Part shown: piece after piece, positions 5,858-9,394 of the stretch
Position numbering within the stretch: the first letter of the stretch is position 1
Layout of the letters: each line of letters starts with the position of its first letter
Assembly: GCA_002353885.1 (NCBI GenBank)
Contig: DEKO01000145.1
Location: 1-9,394, forward strand
Reading direction: 5' to 3'
Length of the DNA: 9,394 nucleotides
Origin: Porphyromonadaceae bacterium UBA2720
GTDB taxonomy: Bacteria > Bacteroidota > Bacteroidia > Bacteroidales > Muribaculaceae
Notes under the pieces: generated by a model
Database searches by the model: none
What the model was told of the DNA's origin: nothing
Seen by the model: the letters and a program-made list of their open reading frames with translations, nothing else
Made by a program: the position numbers and the translations under genes

Positions 5858-5898
5858 CAAACGTCTTTTCCTTAATGACAAACAAGGAAAGCCGTTTG
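5858..5898 (-). promoter_or_regulatory. Hairpin overlapping the methyltransferase leader
   Basis: CAAACG (5858-5863) pairs with CGTTTG (5893-5898), and inside it TTTCCTT (5867-5873) pairs with AAGGAAA (5884-5890), with a small asymmetric internal loop. In the minus-strand mRNA the hairpin ends next to the ATG and buries the purine-rich AAGGAAAAG. It could sequester the ribosome site or slow transcription between the two genes. Confidence 0.5.
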
Positions 5899-5906
5899 CT
5901 GCATCA

Positions 5907-7589
5907 TCACCATGTGAGCTTTATTCCTATCGGCATAGTGACGTTCCAAGGATGTTCGGCTCTGATGGTTTTGGTCCCGTTGTCAAAATAGTAGATGACA
6001 CCGGGTTGTGCATAAATGCCGATGTGCGGTGTGATGTTGAATTGCAGTCCCATGCCAGCATTGACCGACCATTGAATCGGAACAGTAAGACTGCCCGGAC
6101 GTGAGTAGATTGTCTGTCCATTCAGCAAATGTTCGGTGCGCCATGAGCTGGCGACAGGTATGTCAAGTGTCGTCCCGGCGGTTGCGAATAGCGACCACCT
6201 GCCTCGCTGGAATAATGTGTAGGAAGCATTGACAGGGATGCCCAGATAATGGATTGTTTGCTCGTTGCGTATCAATGCCTGCGAGTAGCCCATGTCAAAA
6301 GTGGAATGTAAACGCGAGTAGTTCAGTCCGCTACCTACGCTCCACCGCTGGGTTATCGTCTTGTTGAACGACAAACTCACGGTGAATGGAATGTCGTGAT
6401 GAGCATGTTCTTCAATTTCTTGTTGAGGATTGCCCACCACATTGCTTCTTGCTATACGTCGCAACGAGAGGTTCTCGTCTGTCGGGTTTGCATTAGCCTC
6501 CTCCTCGATGAATTGTGAATATTGTGTCCAATTATCAAATTCAGCCGGTGTTGAACTGGTGCCATCAATTGGAGCAAGTGATGGAATGGCAGTTATTGTG
6601 GCTGGATAAGCATTGCCGTTGCCATTGGGCGACCCGCTGAAAGCCCAGCCTAACGACATGTGAGTGCCGCTTAGCCATTCTGTGCCGCTGTGAGGCGCTT
6701 TTTGAGTCGATGTCTGTGCAATGCTGATTTGTGGCAACACCTGGTGCGGTGCCACTTGTTGGGTCTCGTTGGGATGTTTGGTCGTGTCGGCACACTGGTC
6801 GCAAACGATTGAATCTGCAATGTTCAATGCCGGCCGACTGCTTGACACATCGTCTGGTGATGCCTCGTGTTCAGCGATGTGAAGGTCAGTATCTGCTTGC
6901 GACTGATTGTTCTTGCTGCTGCTGTCTGGCAATATTGCGTCATGGGTTTTAGCCGTCTTAGGCGTCACCGGCTTGTCGAGGGCAGCATGTCTGTCGGGCC
7001 GATAGAGCGCAATGAACGAAATCACTGCTATGATAATCGTGAATGGCACCATCCACCAGTGCTGAACCATAGCCCGTAGCAAACGTCGCGCGTGGGTGTA
7101 TTGTGAGCGGCTTGTACTGCTGGTGATGCCAAGGCGATTGCTTATCTCATCATGGCTCAGGCCTTCAAATGTGCGCAGACGGAACACTTGCTCATAGCCA
7201 TTGGGCAATTGCTTGACCATGTTCATGAGCGCATTGAGAGGGATAAGCGGTTCGTCGGGCTGACTGTCGGGAATGGTTTCTTGAACGGTTTCAATGGGTT
7301 GGGTTGGTGTCAACCTCTCATGCTTGATGTGGTTGATAGCCACATTGCGCACGATGCGAGTAATCCACGCCTCTATCTGATGGGCATTTCGCAACGATGA
7401 CAACGAGGCCAGCGCAATCAGCCATGAGTCATGCACAACATCACGGGCGGTGTCGCGGTCGACATAGTGCTGTGCTGTCGCCACCAGTTTCGGATAGAGC
7501 TTGGTGTATAAAACGGACAGAGCTTCATTGTCGCCTTGCCTGCATCGCTCGACCAAAGCGGAGATTTCGATTTCGTGAACGGAGTTCAT
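5907..7589 (-). CDS. ECF sigma factor fused to a transmembrane helix and an outer-membrane beta-barrel
   Basis: This is one uninterrupted 560-residue frame from ATG 7589; a TTG at 7616 would add 9 residues. Residues about 23-91 are sigma-70 region 2 (ARDVVHDSW, then AWITRIVRNVAINHIKHER). Residues 116-171 are region 4, with the helix-turn-helix LSHDEISNRLGITSSTSRSQ. A basic stretch (HARRLLRAMVQ) leads into a single hydrophobic helix at about 178-196 (WWMVPFTIIIAVISFIALY). A polar S/T/P/D-rich linker of about 110 residues follows, containing a CxxC (263-266). The rest (from about 306, clearest at 400-560) alternates beta strands and turns (FTVSLSFNKTITQRWSVGSG, then GIPVNASYTLF) and ends in GIKLTW, like the 8-stranded PorT/OmpA-type barrels of this phylum. 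In Bacteroidota such barrels are, as I recall, usually encoded next to ECF sigma genes rather than fused to them. I infer a membrane-tethered sigma factor sensing at the outer membrane. Confidence 0.85.
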   Translation of the reverse strand: MNSVHEIEISALVERCRQGDNEALSVLYTKLYPKLVATAQHYVDRDTARDVVHDSWLIALASLSSLRNAHQIEAWITRIVRNVAINHIKHERLTPTQPIETVQETIPDSQPDEPLIPLNALMNMVKQLPNGYEQVFRLRTFEGLSHDEISNRLGITSSTSRSQYTHARRLLRAMVQHWWMVPFTIIIAVISFIALYRPDRHAALDKPVTPKTAKTHDAILPDSSSKNNQSQADTDLHIAEHEASPDDVSSSRPALNIADSIVCDQCADTTKHPNETQQVAPHQVLPQISIAQTSTQKAPHSGTEWLSGTHMSLGWAFSGSPNGNGNAYPATITAIPSLAPIDGTSSTPAEFDNWTQYSQFIEEEANANPTDENLSLRRIARSNVVGNPQQEIEEHAHHDIPFTVSLSFNKTITQRWSVGSGLNYSRLHSTFDMGYSQALIRNEQTIHYLGIPVNASYTLFQRGRWSLFATAGTTLDIPVASSWRTEHLLNGQTIYSRPGSLTVPIQWSVNAGMGLQFNITPHIGIYAQPGVIYYFDNGTKTIRAEHPWNVTMPIGIKLTW

Positions 7590-7654
7590 CAATCTATTGA
7601 CAATCGAAACCACCAATTCGCTGCATTGGATTAACTATTCTTAAAGAAAAGAAA

Positions 7655-7662
7655 CAAAAGTA
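7655..7662 (-). promoter_or_regulatory. Candidate -7 box TACTTTTG for the sigma-barrel gene
   Basis: On the minus strand TACTTTTG fits TAnnTTTG and lies about 65 bases upstream of the ATG at 7589. A good TTTG 19-21 bp further upstream is missing. If real, the sigma-barrel and methyltransferase genes have their own primary-sigma promoter, independent of the receptor gene further upstream. Confidence 0.45.
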
Positions 7663-8081
7663 CATGCTTTCCGCAACTATTCACCGATTGCGTTGGAGAC
7701 GCTAAAATGCTTCGTAGAGGAGCTTTTACAGCCAAACAGCTGTTAGTTAGCTGGTTAAAGTTCCTCTGCGAGGCACTTGGCAGGTCGAGTCTCAGGAGCA
7801 AGCTGCGTGCATCGTCGTTGCACTGGCATGGTCTTTCGATAATCTTGGCTGCACTCGGCAGAACTCGAGCAAGCTCGGTTCTGCGCTCGTTTGCACAAGA
7901 TTTCGAACAAAATCGGGTCTTCGACCCGCTCTGCATCTTCGATGCGCAAGGGGTTAAGAGGAGATTTTTCTGAATCGCTGAACAGATTACTTCAGAAGAT
8001 TATCATCAATAAAGAAAAGAGCGGTAAATGCAAGGTTATAGCATATCGATATCGAGGCAAAAGATGTGGGGCTCTCTGCCT
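7663..8081. other. Non-coding stretch with strong hairpins, candidate structured RNA or dispersed repeat
   Basis: No convincing gene fills this gap. The short open frames on both strands have low-complexity, shadow-like products. The clearest structure is at 7841-7902: AATCTTG, TGCA, GCAGAAC and CGAGC pair in order with GCTCG, GTTCTGC, TGCA and CAAGATT, separated by small internal loops. Two UUC-loop hairpins follow: CGGGTC-TTC-GACCCG (7914-7928) and GCATC-TTC-GATGC (7933-7945). A smaller CCTC-TGC-GAGG lies at 7763-7773. From memory, similar sequence occurs in other Bacteroidales genomes; this is unverified. The strand of any transcript is not evident. Confidence 0.5.
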
Positions 8082-8116
8082 TTGAGCAACCGACCACGCA
8101 TGTGGCCGGTTGCTTT
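8082..8116 (+). repeat. Second copy of the 35-base terminator-like hairpin
   Basis: These 35 bases are identical to 4755-4789 and in the same orientation (stem GCAACCGACCAC / GTGGCCGGTTGC, loop GCAT). Here only TTT, not TTTTT, follows. The sequence just before it (CTCTCTGCCTT) weakly resembles the tRNA 3' end before the first copy (CTCTCCGCCAA). It lies 40 bases beyond the 3' end of the receptor gene but is oriented to terminate plus-strand transcripts. Confidence 0.85.
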
Positions 8117-8156
8117 GCTGCTTGTGCGTCCTCAGCAATCGCTATATGAGTGTGGG

Positions 8157-9394
8157 TTAGTTCGATCGGGTGGATTCTTGCTCTTTGGTGTCGCGATAGA
8201 CGTTGCTGACCTTGTTGCCACCGAATGAGTAGGAGACGCGCAGCGAGACGGCGTGGCTATGGATGTTGTTGCGGGTGTGGATGCTGTAATCGTTATAATA
8301 CCCCTTTGATTTTGTGATGTTCCAGCCGAAGGGGTCGCTCACGGCAGCTGTGAGTGCCAAGCGGTTGTCGAGGAGCAAATAACGGAGCTCGAAACTTATC
8401 AGCGACATCGACTCATATCGCATCATGCGCTCGTGATAGGGGAAGTAGTGGCTGAACCGCACGTTGAAGATGAGTGTCTTGGGGCGGTTGAGCATCCATG
8501 AGGTGCTGAGTTCCACTTTTCCGCTCCAACTGTTGTCGTCGTGCTCCCGGAAGTCGGCAATTTTTGACTTGGTATTGGTGTTGAAGACCTCGCCGCCTAG
8601 GTTCACGTTCCACCAGTCGAAGATTGAGCGGTAGTAGGAAGCATAAAGCCCCACTTTATTATTGTCGATGCAGTTCTCAGGGATTGAGAATTGCGAGCCG
8701 TCGGCATTAAACCGCGTCACATAAGCAATCGCATGGCGATGATAGGAATTGTACAACACCGCATAGATGCCCTTGAAGCTGTAGCTCAGCTCGACATTAT
8801 GGGCAATGCTTGGACGGAGGTCGGGATTGCCCGACACATAGTCGCTTGTGGTGGTGTGGTAGCGGAAAGGATTGAGGTCGCCGAAGTTAGGCCGCGTGAT
8901 GCCCATAGAATAGGACAAGGAAAAACGCCCCACATTCTGCTTGTTCCAGCTGAGGTTCAACGCGGGGAACAGATAACCATAATTGCTGTGATGCTTCTCA
9001 TCGCCTATCGACTGAAGCCCCCGCACATCGGTATGCTCATAGCGCAATCCGAGTTTGCCGAAAAAAGAGTTGCTGAAGCTCTTTTCGACACTGGCATAAG
9101 CGGCAACGGTGCCCTCGTCGTAGTCAAAACCGTTGCTTTGCGAGGGATCGTGCACCCATTGCGAACCGCTATATGTCCCGGCGGTCAATGCCGTTTTGTT
9201 GCCTATGGCGGTGTAAGCCATGCCAGTTTCCATTTTGAATGCGTCGAATGGCAGAGTGGCATCCAGCTTGACGGAGTGGATATGGTATCTGTTATGGCCG
9301 TCATTGGTCAGGTGCGACGAGCCATCGCTCCATGTCGTGGTCACATCAGAGAATGACTTGGTTGATTTGTTGAACCAGTTGTAGGTGAGACTCA
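8157..9394 (-). CDS. TonB-dependent-receptor-like outer-membrane barrel, C-terminal part (5' end beyond right edge)
   Basis: The frame is open to the window edge (411 residues visible); a GTG at 9344 is not a credible start because the barrel reads on upstream (SLTYNWFNKSTKSFSD). The sequence is a long series of amphipathic beta strands with the hallmark of the outer-membrane beta-barrel family 3 / TonB-receptor C-termini: YSMGITRPNFGDLNPF, then GNPDLRPSIAHNVELSYSF, and a C-terminal strand region ending HAVSLRVSYSFGG before a short polar tail. Such proteins span the outer membrane and import ligands with TonB energy, or act as barrels whose plug is in the unseen N-terminus. The ligand is unknown, and no SusD-like partner is visible downstream. 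It lies upstream of the sigma-barrel gene on the same strand but 567 bp away, so co-regulation is possible but not shown. Confidence 0.85.
   Translation of the reverse strand, partial: SLTYNWFNKSTKSFSDVTTTWSDGSSHLTNDGHNRYHIHSVKLDATLPFDAFKMETGMAYTAIGNKTALTAGTYSGSQWVHDPSQSNGFDYDEGTVAAYASVEKSFSNSFFGKLGLRYEHTDVRGLQSIGDEKHHSNYGYLFPALNLSWNKQNVGRFSLSYSMGITRPNFGDLNPFRYHTTTSDYVSGNPDLRPSIAHNVELSYSFKGIYAVLYNSYHRHAIAYVTRFNADGSQFSIPENCIDNNKVGLYASYYRSIFDWWNVNLGGEVFNTNTKSKIADFREHDDNSWSGKVELSTSWMLNRPKTLIFNVRFSHYFPYHERMMRYESMSLISFELRYLLLDNRLALTAAVSDPFGWNITKSKGYYNDYSIHTRNNIHSHAVSLRVSYSFGGNKVSNVYRDTKEQESTRSN

Noticed and set aside
7614..7616. TTG as the start of the sigma-barrel gene
   Set aside because: The ATG at 7587-7589 gives a normal ECF sigma N-terminus (MNSVHEIEISALVERC); the extra nine residues do not resemble a sigma start.
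7631..7973. Open frames of 101 aa (minus) and 88 aa (plus) in the gap upstream of the sigma-barrel gene
   Set aside because: Both overlap strong hairpins, have low-complexity Ser/Arg/Leu-rich products and lack convincing starts; RNA or repeat structure explains the region better.
9342..9344. GTG as the start of the receptor gene
   Set aside because: The frame stays open and barrel-like to the window edge, and the protein would lack any signal peptide or plug; the real start is beyond 9394.
8691..9356. Plus-strand 221-aa open frame antisense to the receptor gene
   Set aside because: It mirrors the codon structure of the real minus-strand barrel gene and its product resembles no protein; it is an antisense shadow.

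Overview
The window looks like a chromosomal segment of a Bacteroidales bacterium (Bacteroidota), perhaps a Prevotellaceae- or Muribaculaceae-like gut or oral lineage; the family is not fixed by the sequence. The evidence is type IX secretion system (T9SS) genes, a SusC/TonB-receptor-like outer-membrane barrel, TAnnTTTG-type -7 promoter boxes, weak or absent Shine-Dalgarno sequences with A-rich upstream regions, and an ECF sigma factor of a Bacteroidota flavour.

Left part (1-2138, all minus strand): porT, porP and the 5' end of porK run in that order of transcription and leave the window at the left edge. porT and porP are only 4 bases apart. PorK is an outer-membrane lipoprotein of the T9SS periplasmic ring, PorP is a PorP/SprF barrel and PorT is another outer-membrane barrel needed for secretion. 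porL/porM/porN may follow outside the window. A short divergent control region (2139-2301) with a perfect palindrome and a heptamer repeat separates porT from a plus-strand GT2 glycosyltransferase (2302-3039). Its 3' end faces mltG (3200-4225, minus), the inner-membrane endolytic murein transglycosylase, across a hairpin-rich gap.

Middle (4226-4974): a tRNA-Ser(GCT) gene with a clear Bacteroidota promoter and a perfect-palindrome terminator. Exactly 200 bp after its 3' end there is a second, isolated 20-base copy of that end followed by a second terminator, which looks like the scar of a tRNA-targeted insertion or of a decayed tRNA duplication. The remainder to 4974 has no recognisable gene.

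Right part (4975-9394, all minus strand): a TonB-dependent-receptor-like barrel (5' end outside the window), a 567-bp non-coding stretch with strong hairpins, then a two-gene unit. The first gene of that unit encodes an unusual single polypeptide: an ECF sigma factor (regions 2 and 4), one transmembrane helix, a long polar linker and a C-terminal outer-membrane beta-barrel. The second encodes a zinc-ribbon SAM methyltransferase. The sigma/TM/barrel fusion is the best candidate for an undescribed system: it would physically tether a transcription factor across the whole envelope.

Across the window, three genes (porK, the GT2 gene, mltG) carry 7-bp-period arrays just upstream of their starts. 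All are oriented with transcription and all end in an ATTAAA unit.
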